47,718 nt of DNA, taken from contig JAAYSQ010000033.1 in assembly GCA_012523925.1 (NCBI GenBank), forward strand, positions 1 through 47,718, given 5' to 3'. The translations under genes were made by a program, and so were the position numbers. The DNA comes from Clostridiales bacterium. Lineage in GTDB: Bacteria; Bacillota; Clostridia; Lachnospirales; Lachnospiraceae. A model generated the notes under the pieces. The model made no database searches. It worked only from the letters and a program-made list of their open reading frames with translations, and was not told the DNA's origin. The first letter of the stretch is position 1; the number at the start of each line of letters is the position of its first letter. This document shows, one piece after another, positions 1 to 9,335 of the stretch.

Positions 1-2
1 CT

Positions 3-344
3 CCGATTTTCAATGTATTCATTGGGATTTTTATTTTACTCATCATTATAGTTGTTGTCTTATGCTGCTTTTTAGGAATATTAATTTGTAAAGTTTTTGA
101 TCTTAAGCTTATAAAATACTTTAAATCTAAAAAGAAAAAACCGGATAACAAAAATGATGAATTTGATAAGCATACCAAAAAAGATGAATGTAAACCGGAT
201 TGCAAAAAAGATGAATGTAACAAGGATTGTGAAAATGATGAATATATATATGATCCTTGTTGGCATGCTAGACAAAAATATCATCATATGAAGCATTATG
301 AAAAAAATTATTATGAATATGATGATGAACATGATAATGAATAG
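3..344 (+). CDS. Partial CDS (5' end off window): hydrophobic segment followed by a Lys/Asp/Cys-rich tail (KKDECKPDCKKDECNKDCENDE)
   Basis: Open frame from base 3 to TAG at 342-344: PIFNVFIGIFILLIIIVVVLCCFLGILICKVFDLKLIKYFKSKKKKPDNKNDEF...; the listed minus ORF 81..332 is its antisense. Confidence 0.6.
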   Translation, partial: PIFNVFIGIFILLIIIVVVLCCFLGILICKVFDLKLIKYFKSKKKKPDNKNDEFDKHTKKDECKPDCKKDECNKDCENDEYIYDPCWHARQKYHHMKHYEKNYYEYDDEHDNE

Positions 345-469
345 ATAATATCAGCTGTAGCCCTATGGTAAAACTTCCATGAGGGTTGCAGTTTTTTTAT
401 CCTTAATATCTACTGACAACTTAGCATATAATGAATCGTCCAAAAATGATAAATTAGAGGAGGAAGGTT

Positions 470-1108
470 ATGGTATATTCAACTAATAACAATAATAGTA
501 GAGGCAATCGCATGATTCTAAATGGAAATGGGCAAGTTACTGCTATTCCAGATTTAGCCGTCTTGCGTATCGGAGTTCAAACAAGCGGAGATAATTTGGC
601 AAATGCACAGCAAGAGAATGCAAGACTTAGCCAATCCTTTCTAGAGGCCATTCAGCAGTTAGGCGTAACAGATATTAGAACCTTTCAATATACTATAGAT
701 CGTATCTATGATTTTGAAAATGGCACTCGTATTGACCGAGGTTATTCCGTTCGTAATATTTTCGAAATTCGAATGCATGATTTAGATATGGTTGGGACTG
801 TGATTGATACAGCAGTATCAAATGGAGCTAATGTAGTTGAATTCATTAACTTTGAGGTCTCAAATCTAGATATGTTTTATCAGCAGGCGCTTAATATGGC
901 TGTTCGTAATGCTATTCAAAAAGCGAAATCCATATCTTTAAGTTTAGGAACCAATATCAACCCAATACCTGTAAAGATTACCGAAAACAGTTTAACTCCG
1001 ATACCATTCTCGGATGTGCTCTCTAGTCGAGGAGAAATGTTTACTACACCAGTAGAACCAGGTGATAGGCAAATTAATGCATCGGTTACGGCAGAGTTTA
1101 TATATTAG
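470..1108 (+). CDS. SIMPL domain (DUF541) protein
   Basis: RBS aggaggaagg; N-term GNGQVTAIPDLAVLRIGVQTSGDNLANAQQEN typical of the SIMPL family. Confidence 0.85.
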   Translation: MVYSTNNNNSRGNRMILNGNGQVTAIPDLAVLRIGVQTSGDNLANAQQENARLSQSFLEAIQQLGVTDIRTFQYTIDRIYDFENGTRIDRGYSVRNIFEIRMHDLDMVGTVIDTAVSNGANVVEFINFEVSNLDMFYQQALNMAVRNAIQKAKSISLSLGTNINPIPVKITENSLTPIPFSDVLSSRGEMFTTPVEPGDRQINASVTAEFIY

Positions 1109-1109
1109 T

Positions 1110-1217
1110 TTAGCCCACTACTCTTCTTGATAAACCGCCCGAAGCAACTGTATTTCCTTTTGGTATCACTGCCTCATATCCTTTCGATACGGATAAATGG
1201 CAGCCTATATTTAACAT
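1110..1217 (-). pseudogene. Remnant of the endonuclease IV (nfo) 5' end
   Basis: Reads MLNIGCHLSVSKGYEAVIPKGNTVASGGLSRRVVG*; the first ~16 aa match the Nfo N-terminus (MLxIGCHLSxSKGFxA), then homology is lost. Confidence 0.5.
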
Positions 1218-1353
1218 CTTGGTACCTTGCCTTTCTGATTTAATCATTTGTATTTAATCATTTGAATTGTTGCTTAAAGTTAATTTAGTTTACGGCTGTT
1301 AATTTGCACATTTAAAACATTGATAAGGAGCTGTCACATATGATAATTTTGTG

Positions 1354-1515
1354 CAGCGCCTTTACTTGTTAGTGATGTTTATCACATAATAGGTTTTTGA
1401 AAATAGCGTATGATTTTTATCCAATGGCGACAAACGATCTACTTATGGATTAAAAATCATATGCTATTCTTTTAGGCTTTGATGTGATAAACATTGTAGT
1501 TTTATGAAGGCGCTG
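1354..1515. repeat. Dispersed palindromic intergenic element, copy 1 (short form)
   Basis: CAGCGCC...GGCGCTG ends; TGTTTATCACAT/ATGTGATAAACA; AATAGCGTATGATT/AATCATATGCTATT stems. Confidence 0.85.
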
Positions 1516-1601
1516 ATACCTATTATTATTGCCACAGCCCATGGATATAGCTTTGTTTGCGCATATTAACAAAGAAAAAGTTACAAGTACATTAGAAAAC
1601 A

Positions 1602-1871
1602 CTATAGTACATCTTTATATTCTTCATGCTTAGTCAGCACATCTCTCGCATAGGAACATTGGGGGATTATTGTCTTATTTTCACTTCGTGCATAATCCAC
1701 AACTTTCATAAGAAGTTGATGGGCGATGCCCTGCTTACGGTATTCTTCTTTTACAAAGGTATGATCAATTACAATTTGATCTTCACCTTTCGGCTGATAA
1801 GTAATTACAGCTATTGCGCTACCAATGCTATCACCAATGTAATATGCATTCTTTGATTCTTTTATTTCCAT
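1602..1871 (-). CDS. GNAT-family N-acetyltransferase (YjdJ-like, small)
   Basis: MEIKESKNAYYIGDSIGSAIAVITYQPKGEDQIVIDHTFVKEEYRKQGIAHQLL; start chosen after aaggagatcgac rather than the longer ORF start at 1901. Confidence 0.75.
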   Translation of the reverse strand: MEIKESKNAYYIGDSIGSAIAVITYQPKGEDQIVIDHTFVKEEYRKQGIAHQLLMKVVDYARSENKTIIPQCSYARDVLTKHEEYKDVL

Positions 1872-2131
1872 GTCGATCTCCTTACTATTTTGTACTGACA
1901 TATTAGTTTCCTCCTATCCAATATATACTATTATCAATTCCAAATGTTACTACCCGTTTACTAGGATTGGCAATTCTATTATAAATTATCATATTTAGTA
2001 TTCACAAGATAAAAAAGATTATGAATCTGGTTTTTCATATATTGCAAATGATAACTGCATTATAATTATAAACTTTTGGAAATAAAATTGGTTACTTTCT
2101 GGAAACATTGCAAAATTTTATGTAATTGTTA

Positions 2132-2159
2132 TTGACAATCATTCTCATTTGTGATAAGT
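2132..2159 (+). promoter_or_regulatory. Fur box overlapping a sigma-A type promoter of the iron ABC operon
   Basis: TGACAATcATTCTCA (2133-2147) matches the 7-1-7 Fur consensus TGATAATnATTATCA; TTGACA -35 at 2132-2137. Confidence 0.7.
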
Positions 2160-2219
2160 TTACTATGATTTTAACATAGACAAGTGCTATGTTCAAGAAC
2201 ATTCAGGAGGTGAACCTTA

Positions 2220-3200
2220 TTGAAATCCACCAGTTTCAATAAAATTTTAAGGCATCCTTGGTTTTGGCTATTGATCCTGGTATTGCTATCAAGCTATTCC
2301 ATAACCTTAGGCGTGAAGAATTTCAGTCTGGTCGGTATGCTATCAGGAAATCAGAACGATATCAATCTGGCAATCATTAGTAGGATCCCAAGATTAATTA
2401 GTATTATCATTACTGGCGCATCATTAAGTATCGCTGGACTCATAATGCAAACCATGACACAGAACCGGTTCGTATCCCCTTCCACAGCAGGGACAATGGA
2501 ATGGTGCCGATTGGGAATTATGTTTGCCATGCTTCTTTTCGCCAATGCCACTACCCTACATAAAATGGTGGTAGCATTTATAACATCTATTTTAGGAACA
2601 TTGTTCTTTATGAAAATTCTTAAGACGCTTAAGTTTAAAAATGCAGTCTTAGTCCCATTAGTCGGATTAATGCTAGGAAGTGTTGTAAGTGCCATAACCA
2701 GCTATTTTGCTTATCGTTTCGATATGGTTCAAAATATGTCCTCCTGGATGCAGGGTAATTTCTCTTTGGTTATGAAAGGCCGATATGAATTAATCTATAT
2801 CGGTATACCATTTTTAATCATCGCTTACTTCTATGCTAATAAGTTTACAATTGCAGGTATGGGTGAAAGTTTTGCTAAGAACCTTGGACTTAACCATAAG
2901 TGGGTCGTATCCCTTGGGCTAGTAATCGTTGCTATCATTACTTCTACAGTTGTAGTAACAATAGGCACCATACCCTTTATTGGATTAATTATTCCTAACT
3001 TAGTAGCGATGCGTAGAGGTGACAATCTAAGGAATAGTCTTCCTATTACCGCTATATTTGGTTCTTTATTTTTGCTACTATGTGATATCTTGGGTCGCGT
3101 GATTATCTTCCCATATGAAGTTCCTATCAGCGTTATCGTAAGTATCGTTGGAAGTGTCCTATTCTTAATAATTTTATACCGGAGGTCGAGACATGGATAA
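2220..3200 (+). CDS. Iron-siderophore ABC transporter permease (FecCD family, YclN-like)
   Basis: TTG start after aggaggtgaacc; FecCD-type permease sequence; gene order permease-permease-ATPase-SBP. Confidence 0.85.
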   Translation: MKSTSFNKILRHPWFWLLILVLLSSYSITLGVKNFSLVGMLSGNQNDINLAIISRIPRLISIIITGASLSIAGLIMQTMTQNRFVSPSTAGTMEWCRLGIMFAMLLFANATTLHKMVVAFITSILGTLFFMKILKTLKFKNAVLVPLVGLMLGSVVSAITSYFAYRFDMVQNMSSWMQGNFSLVMKGRYELIYIGIPFLIIAYFYANKFTIAGMGESFAKNLGLNHKWVVSLGLVIVAIITSTVVVTIGTIPFIGLIIPNLVAMRRGDNLRNSLPITAIFGSLFLLLCDILGRVIIFPYEVPISVIVSIVGSVLFLIILYRRSRHG

Positions 3201-4185
3201 GCAAATGAACACGAATAGGATTACTAAAAACAAGCATAGGAATACCAAAATATTCTTCTTCCTAACAGTACTATATCTTCTTGTAATCGGTATCTTTGTA
3301 CTTTGGGGATTAACGGCTAAAAATTTTGACTTCTTTTTTCCTAGAAGAATAAGCAAAATCTTGACGATGCTGTTTGTCAGTTATGCAATAGGGTATTCTT
3401 CCATAACCTTTCAGACTATAACAAATAATCAAATCCTTACCCCAAGCATCATGGGTTTAGATTCCTTATATCTATTTATACAAACCGTAGTTGTATTCTT
3501 CTTCGGTTCAGGACAGCTATCCCTGCTCACCGGTATACCAAACTTTACAATATCCATTTTAGGAATGCTTTTAGCAACCAGCATACTATATCTACTACTC
3601 TTCCGTGGAGAAAGTAAGAACATATATTTTCTGGTACTAACAGGAATGGTTCTTGGAAGCTTATTTAATGGAATGGCCACCTTTATGCAGGTTCTTTTAG
3701 ATCCAAACGAATTCTCAGTTCTAGAGGGGAAAATGTTTGCTAGTTTCAATAACATTAATACCGATCTTCTTGGTATCTGTATCTTTATCGTACTTGGAAT
3801 TGTATGGATTACCAGAAAAGATATTGCATATTTAAATGCTTTAACCCTTGGAACTGATTATGCCATTAACCTAGGCGTAGATTATAAACATCTTGTTTTA
3901 AAAACTTTGCTAATATCCGGTGTGCTTGTATCCATATCGACTGCTCTACTCGGTCCCATCACCTTTCTGGGAATTATTCTAGCCAGTCTATCAAGGCAGC
4001 TATTTCGTACTTACCGCCACAATGTACTTATTGTAGGAGCCACACTAATTGGAGGCTTATTCTTAACATTCGGCTTATTACTAACGGAAAGGGTACTGAA
4101 TTACCAAACGAATATTAGTGTAATTCTTAATTTCCTAGGAGGCACCTATTTTATCTATCTAATCATTAAGGAGGCAAAACGATGA
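3193..4185 (+). CDS. Iron-siderophore ABC transporter permease (FecCD family, YclO-like)
   Basis: Overlaps the upstream permease by 8 bp; hydrophobic FecCD-like sequence. Confidence 0.85.
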   Translation: MDKQMNTNRITKNKHRNTKIFFFLTVLYLLVIGIFVLWGLTAKNFDFFFPRRISKILTMLFVSYAIGYSSITFQTITNNQILTPSIMGLDSLYLFIQTVVVFFFGSGQLSLLTGIPNFTISILGMLLATSILYLLLFRGESKNIYFLVLTGMVLGSLFNGMATFMQVLLDPNEFSVLEGKMFASFNNINTDLLGICIFIVLGIVWITRKDIAYLNALTLGTDYAINLGVDYKHLVLKTLLISGVLVSISTALLGPITFLGIILASLSRQLFRTYRHNVLIVGATLIGGLFLTFGLLLTERVLNYQTNISVILNFLGGTYFIYLIIKEAKR

Positions 4186-4940
4186 TACAGTTGAAGCATT
4201 TAGTTAAAAAATATGGAGAAAAGAAGGTAGTCGATGATGTATCGATTGATCTTCCGAAAGAAAAAATAATTGCGTTCATCGGAAGTAATGGTGCTGGAAA
4301 AAGTACTGTTCTCTCTCTTGCTTCTCGACTCTTAAAGAGGGATGCGGGAGAAGTAAGAATTGATGGAACCAGGCTAAAGGATTGGAAAAGCGAGGAGCTA
4401 GCCAAGCGATTATCTATATTGAAGCAATCCAATCATCTTCATGTACGCTTGACGGTACGAGAACTTGTAAGCTTTGGTCGTTTCCCCTATTCGAAAGAAA
4501 AGTTAACAGACGAAGATATTAAACACATCGATCAAGCGATTGAATATATGGAGCTTACTGACTTAGAAAATCGTTATCTGGATGAACTTAGCGGAGGTCA
4601 AAGGCAAATGGCATATATCGCCATGGTAATCGCCCAGGATACCGAATACATCCTTCTAGACGAACCATTAAATAATCTTGATATGAAGCATTCCGTAAAG
4701 ATAATGAAAGTTTTGCGAAAACTCGTAGATGAACTTCATAAAACGATTATTGTAGTAATTCACGATATAAACTTTGTTTCCCACTATGCTGATTATGTCG
4801 TTGCTATGAAAGATGGTAAGTTAATAACCCATGGACCTACCAATGAAGTTATTAAATCAGACGTATTAAATGAAATCTATAATATGGATATATGTATAAA
4901 GAGAATTCAAGGGAAATGCGTCTGCCTATACTACGCATAA
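4182..4940 (+). CDS. Iron-siderophore ABC transporter ATP-binding protein (YclP-like)
   Basis: Walker A GSNGAGKST, signature LSGGQRQ, Walker B YILLDEP. Confidence 0.93.
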   Translation: MIQLKHLVKKYGEKKVVDDVSIDLPKEKIIAFIGSNGAGKSTVLSLASRLLKRDAGEVRIDGTRLKDWKSEELAKRLSILKQSNHLHVRLTVRELVSFGRFPYSKEKLTDEDIKHIDQAIEYMELTDLENRYLDELSGGQRQMAYIAMVIAQDTEYILLDEPLNNLDMKHSVKIMKVLRKLVDELHKTIIVVIHDINFVSHYADYVVAMKDGKLITHGPTNEVIKSDVLNEIYNMDICIKRIQGKCVCLYYA

Positions 4941-5006
4941 CCATAAATTAATAATGTTTTTTAAAAATTAAAATATAAAAAATAAGGCATAAAAAGGAGA
5001 ACAATT

Positions 5007-6002
5007 ATGATGAAAAAAATTATATTGACTATGGCAATCACTGCTCTTGCATTTTCAGTACTCTCTGGCTGCTCAAAAAAGCAAGAGGATATATCAAAGG
5101 AAACCACGAACAAGGAACAGTCGCATACCACTTCCGATGTAGATGGCGATAAAGCAACAGAAAATTCTGATATGGTTACAATAACACACGAAAAAGGATC
5201 CGTAGAAGTAACAAAGGATGTTAAAAAGGCAGTTGTTTTTGACTTTGGTGTATTAGATACCATCCAAACTCTAGATATCGATGTAGAACTGGCAGTACCG
5301 GTTGATAGCTTGCCAGAATATCTAGAAGGTTACAATAGTGTTATAAATGCTGGTGGAATTAAGGAGCCTAATTTGGAGGTCATCTTCGAATTTGAACCCG
5401 ATGTTATTTTCATCAGTGCAAGACAAGAATCCTATTATGATCAATTGTCTGAGATTGCTCCTACTATCTATGTTAATATCGATGCAAGGACATACATGGA
5501 AGACTTCACCCAAAGTATTACCAATATCGCAACACTATTCGGAAAAATTAGTGAAGCAAATCAATACTTAGATCAAATCAATACAAAAGTAGATGAAGTT
5601 AAACACCTTGCTGCACAAAGTGAAGAAAAAGCTCTAATCCTACTAACCAATGACGGTAGTCTAAGTGTATTTGGTCCAGGTTCACGTTTTGGAATTATCC
5701 ATGATCTATTAGAGGTAAAAACAGCGGACGATACTATAGAAACATCTACCCACGGTCAAGGAGTTGGTTTTGAATATGTTTCGGAAGTTAATCCTGATAT
5801 CCTATTTGTTGTAGACCGTACAGTTGCCGTTGGTGGAACAAATCTTGCTGCACAGACCTTAGATAACGAATTGGTTAACGGAACGAATGCTGCTAAGAAT
5901 AATAAGATTGTCTCCTTAAACCCTGATATCTGGTACTTATCCGGCGGTGGACTCACATCCGTAAGTTCTATGATTGATGATGTTAAAACTGCAATTAAGT
6001 AA
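5007..6002 (+). CDS. Siderophore ABC transporter substrate-binding lipoprotein (YclQ-like)
   Basis: Lipobox LSGCSKK; periplasmic-binding TroA/FecB fold sequence; last gene of the operon. Confidence 0.88.
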   Translation: MMKKIILTMAITALAFSVLSGCSKKQEDISKETTNKEQSHTTSDVDGDKATENSDMVTITHEKGSVEVTKDVKKAVVFDFGVLDTIQTLDIDVELAVPVDSLPEYLEGYNSVINAGGIKEPNLEVIFEFEPDVIFISARQESYYDQLSEIAPTIYVNIDARTYMEDFTQSITNIATLFGKISEANQYLDQINTKVDEVKHLAAQSEEKALILLTNDGSLSVFGPGSRFGIIHDLLEVKTADDTIETSTHGQGVGFEYVSEVNPDILFVVDRTVAVGGTNLAAQTLDNELVNGTNAAKNNKIVSLNPDIWYLSGGGLTSVSSMIDDVKTAIK

Positions 6003-6037
6003 AAACAATTGAGTTAACTAATAATAGATCCATTATA

Positions 6038-6071
6038 AAAAGGGTGTCGCTAAGTAGCGGCGCCCTTTTCA
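6038..6071 (+). terminator. Intrinsic terminator of the iron operon
   Basis: AAAGGGTGTCGC-taagta-GCGGCGCCCTTTT hairpin just after the stop codon at 6002. Confidence 0.65.
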
Positions 6072-6304
6072 CGTTACTAATGTTTATCACATTAATCATT
6101 TTTAAAGAGCGCGTGATATTATCCAACGTAGATACGTTCTCACTTGGTTGTCGCTCATAGCGGTACATAAGGTTGCGACAGATAGGTGTATCTGCCACAA
6201 CCTAAGTACCAATGGCGCCAAACGATATACTTATGGATAATAATCACACGCTCTTCTTTTTACTGTATTGATTTGATAAACATTCTACTTATATGTAGGC
6301 GCCG
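6058..6304. repeat. Dispersed palindromic intergenic element, copy 2 (long form)
   Basis: CGGCGCC...GGCGCCG ends; TGTTTATCACAT..TGATAAACA; AGAGCGCGTGAT/ATCACACGCTCT; internal GTACATAAGGTTG/CAACCTAAGTAC hairpin. Confidence 0.88.
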
Positions 6305-6314
6305 ATTTATTTTA

Positions 6315-7682
6315 CTAGTTGTTTTTTAATTCTATTAGAATTTTTTTAAACTGTGTAAAAAACATAATTGCGGTAACGGTTACTGCGATTACGTCGGCTA
6401 CCGGTTCTGCTAAGTAGACTGCAAACACCTTATTTTCAAGGAAAATAGGTAATATGTAGATAAGCGGTATTAAAAGAATTACCTTACGTAGTAGTGCTAA
6501 AAATATGGAAGCCTTTGCATTTCCTAAAGCAATAAATGTTTGCTGACAACTAATTTGTACGCCAAGTAATAAGCTGGCAGCCATATAGGTTCGCATAGCT
6601 GGTATGGTACTTTGGATTAGTTCTGCATCCGAAATGAATATGGCAGCGAATACTTGAGGTATCATCATTGCAGCAAGCCATAAAATCGTTGAATAGATAA
6701 TGCTAGACCGTAAAAGTAGTTGAAAGGATTTTTTAACACGATCTGAATTTCTAGCTCCATAATTATAGCTGGTAATTGGTTGTGCTCCCTGGGTAAGTCC
6801 TGTTAGAGGAAGCAAAGAAAATTGCATAACACTAGAGAGTATAGTCATAACACCAACAGCCAAATCACCACCATATTTTCTTAAAGAAGTATTGAAGGTA
6901 ATGGTTAGAATACTCTCCGTTGCTTGCATAATAAAAGGAGATAGTCCAAGTGCTACACAAGGAATAAAGATTTTAAGATCTATTTTAAGATATTTTTTAC
7001 GTATCTTTAAAAAGCTTTTCTTGCTTAATAAAAAGCGTACTACCCAAATCGTAGAAACAGCCTGTGATATGATTGTCGCCCATGCAGCACCAGCAACACC
7101 CATATCAAATCCAAACATCAAGATGGGGTCTAATACAATGTTAGTAATAGCTCCGATAGTTACAGTTGCCATACTTGTCTTTGCAAATCCCTGTGCAGTA
7201 ATGAATGCGTTTAGCCCTAATGTCAATTGCACAAAAATAGTACCAATAGCATAGATATTTATATATTCTAAGGCATATCCAATCGTATTCTCACTACCAC
7301 CGATAGCCATAAGGATTTCTTCTCCAAAAGCCAATACAAGAGCCGTAATTATCACAGATAAACCAATAAGTGCTGTAGTACAGCTACCTAGGATTTTTTC
7401 TGCGCTTTCATTATCCTTCTTGCCCATGGCAATAGATGCCCTAGAGGCACCACCCATACTAACTAAGGATGAAAATGCTGTAATTAACATAATTAATGGT
7501 AAGGTAACACCGACACCAGTAAGTGCATCACGTCCAATTTCCGGAAGATGGCCGATATACATTCTGTCAACCAAATTATAAAGAACATTAACAATCTGAG
7601 CAATGATTGCTGGAACTGCCATATCAAACAATAACTTTCCAATACTTTTTGTACCTAGTTCATTTTGCTTTATTTCTTCCAT
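6315..7682 (-). CDS. MATE family efflux transporter
   Basis: MATE-type protein, ~12 TM; start after aaggagacaaaaatagca (ORF track gives a longer start at 7736). Confidence 0.88.
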   Translation of the reverse strand: MEEIKQNELGTKSIGKLLFDMAVPAIIAQIVNVLYNLVDRMYIGHLPEIGRDALTGVGVTLPLIMLITAFSSLVSMGGASRASIAMGKKDNESAEKILGSCTTALIGLSVIITALVLAFGEEILMAIGGSENTIGYALEYINIYAIGTIFVQLTLGLNAFITAQGFAKTSMATVTIGAITNIVLDPILMFGFDMGVAGAAWATIISQAVSTIWVVRFLLSKKSFLKIRKKYLKIDLKIFIPCVALGLSPFIMQATESILTITFNTSLRKYGGDLAVGVMTILSSVMQFSLLPLTGLTQGAQPITSYNYGARNSDRVKKSFQLLLRSSIIYSTILWLAAMMIPQVFAAIFISDAELIQSTIPAMRTYMAASLLLGVQISCQQTFIALGNAKASIFLALLRKVILLIPLIYILPIFLENKVFAVYLAEPVADVIAVTVTAIMFFTQFKKILIELKNN

Positions 7683-7816
7683 TGCTATTTTTGTCTCCTT
7701 TATCTTGTCATAATGTTTATGTAATTTTTCTTGCAACTAAAGTTAAATTAAGAGTTGCAATTCTTTTCTTTTGTAATATTGAGTTAATAATTTTAATAGT
7801 ATAAGGCATTTTCTCT

Positions 7817-9151
7817 TTATTGCTTCCTAAGCAGTTTTACCTGTTTTATCAATTTAGGAACTTCAAAGATTAGCATGGCAACCCAACCTCCTAAGCATGC
7901 CAAGGCAATACCAGCAAATCCAAGATATGGAACAAGCGCATAGGCAAATAGAACGCGAAATAGCATCTGCACAAAGGTTGACTGCCAGGTTACATTCATC
8001 TGTCCCATACCACGAAAAAAGCCTTGGATTCCATTGGTATTGGCTGGCATAATATAAAAGAATGCCATATAGGTTAGATAAAGTGCTCCCAATACTATTG
8101 AATAACTCTCTTCTGCAGAAAGGAAAAGTGACATAATAGGTCTTGCCAAAATAAATATAATTGTTCCAATGATAACTCCATATATATTTTCTAATATCAA
8201 ACCAGTTCGTAATCCTTTAAGAATCCGTTTATTCTTACCAGCACCTCGGTTCTGTGCCACATATGTAGTAATTCCAGCACCAATGCTTTGTTCCGGAGTA
8301 AAAGCAAAATCGTCCACACGATTTACCGCATTGAATGCGGCAATACTCTCTATCCCTAATGGATTAACCGCTCCTTGAATAAAAACTTTACCCACATAAA
8401 GGGTCGTCTGCTGCATTGCAGATGCCCAGCTATAATTGATTGTTTTCATCAAAAGCCCGCGATCTATTATAATTTCCTGTCTCTTTAATTTAAGTATTGG
8501 GACCTTATGCCATACATAGATGATACAGCTGATTGCAGATACTGCTTCTGCAAAAATCGTTGTATAAGCAGCTACTACAACTCCCATCTTTAGATGACCA
8601 ATAAAATACAAATCTAAAAGGCCATTTAAGACAGAGGAAATCATCAAAAATATCAATGGCGTCTTCGTATCACCAACACTTCGAAGGCTGGCAGCATAAA
8701 TATTATAGATAAATGTAAAAATCAATCCAAGGAATATTATCTGAAGATAATGTACGGAATCTGTGAGAATTTCTTGAGGTGTACGTAGAAGTAATAGGAT
8801 TGGTTTTGCTAATATGATACAGATACCAGTCATAACAAGGGAAAAGATGATACCTGCAATCAAAGATGTGGAAAATTCCTTATGAAACTTCCCCTTATCC
8901 TCGGATCCATAAAACTCGCTAAGCAGTACGGATGCGCCATTACAGATGCCAATAATAAAGAAAATAACTATATTCATTACGGGATTTGCAGTACCTACAC
9001 TAGCCAAGGCATTTTCTCCTGCAAAACGCCCTAAGATAATCGAATCTACTGCATTATAGGTTAGTTGAAATAAGTTACCAAGTATCATTGGAAGGGCAAA
9101 GGATAATAAATGTTTCGTAATATTTCCTTCGGTCATATTTTTCGTAACCAT
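7817..9151 (-). CDS. MATE family efflux transporter
   Basis: MTEGNITKHLLSFALPMILGNLFQLTYNAVDSIILGRFAGENALASVG: MATE signature. Confidence 0.92.
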   Translation of the reverse strand: MVTKNMTEGNITKHLLSFALPMILGNLFQLTYNAVDSIILGRFAGENALASVGTANPVMNIVIFFIIGICNGASVLLSEFYGSEDKGKFHKEFSTSLIAGIIFSLVMTGICIILAKPILLLLRTPQEILTDSVHYLQIIFLGLIFTFIYNIYAASLRSVGDTKTPLIFLMISSVLNGLLDLYFIGHLKMGVVVAAYTTIFAEAVSAISCIIYVWHKVPILKLKRQEIIIDRGLLMKTINYSWASAMQQTTLYVGKVFIQGAVNPLGIESIAAFNAVNRVDDFAFTPEQSIGAGITTYVAQNRGAGKNKRILKGLRTGLILENIYGVIIGTIIFILARPIMSLFLSAEESYSIVLGALYLTYMAFFYIMPANTNGIQGFFRGMGQMNVTWQSTFVQMLFRVLFAYALVPYLGFAGIALACLGGWVAMLIFEVPKLIKQVKLLRKQ

Positions 9152-9166
9152 TATGTATTCTCCTTA

Positions 9167-9194
9167 AAAAAGCACCGCATTCGCAGTGCTTTTA
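9167..9194 (-). terminator. Intrinsic terminator of the GH9 gene; its U-tract abuts the RBS of the downstream MATE gene
   Basis: Minus strand AAAAGCACTGCGAATGCGGTGCTTTTTTAAGGAG. Confidence 0.7.
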
Positions 9195-9335
9195 TCAATG
9201 ATTATTTATGCATTAATCATAATGGCATTTTATCATATTTTAATAAAAAAAACAAATTAGTTACTTTCCTTATGTAGTGTAAGATTAAGTATTAGATAGA
9301 GTCTCTCTTCTTGCCTTGTATTATATAATAAGATT

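Noticed and set aside
81-332. 83-aa minus-strand ORF, hydrophobic
   Set aside because: Antisense to the open + frame ending at 344; composition results from the A/T-rich Lys/Asp codons of the other strand
1236-1265. Short direct repeat TTTAATCATTTG x2
   Set aside because: Only 12 bp, two units; consistent with replication slippage
2351-2695. Antisense ORFs inside the permeases, ABC genes, GH9, GH25, oxidoreductase and GTPase genes
   Set aside because: Fully embedded in well-supported genes; no RBS and no recognisable family
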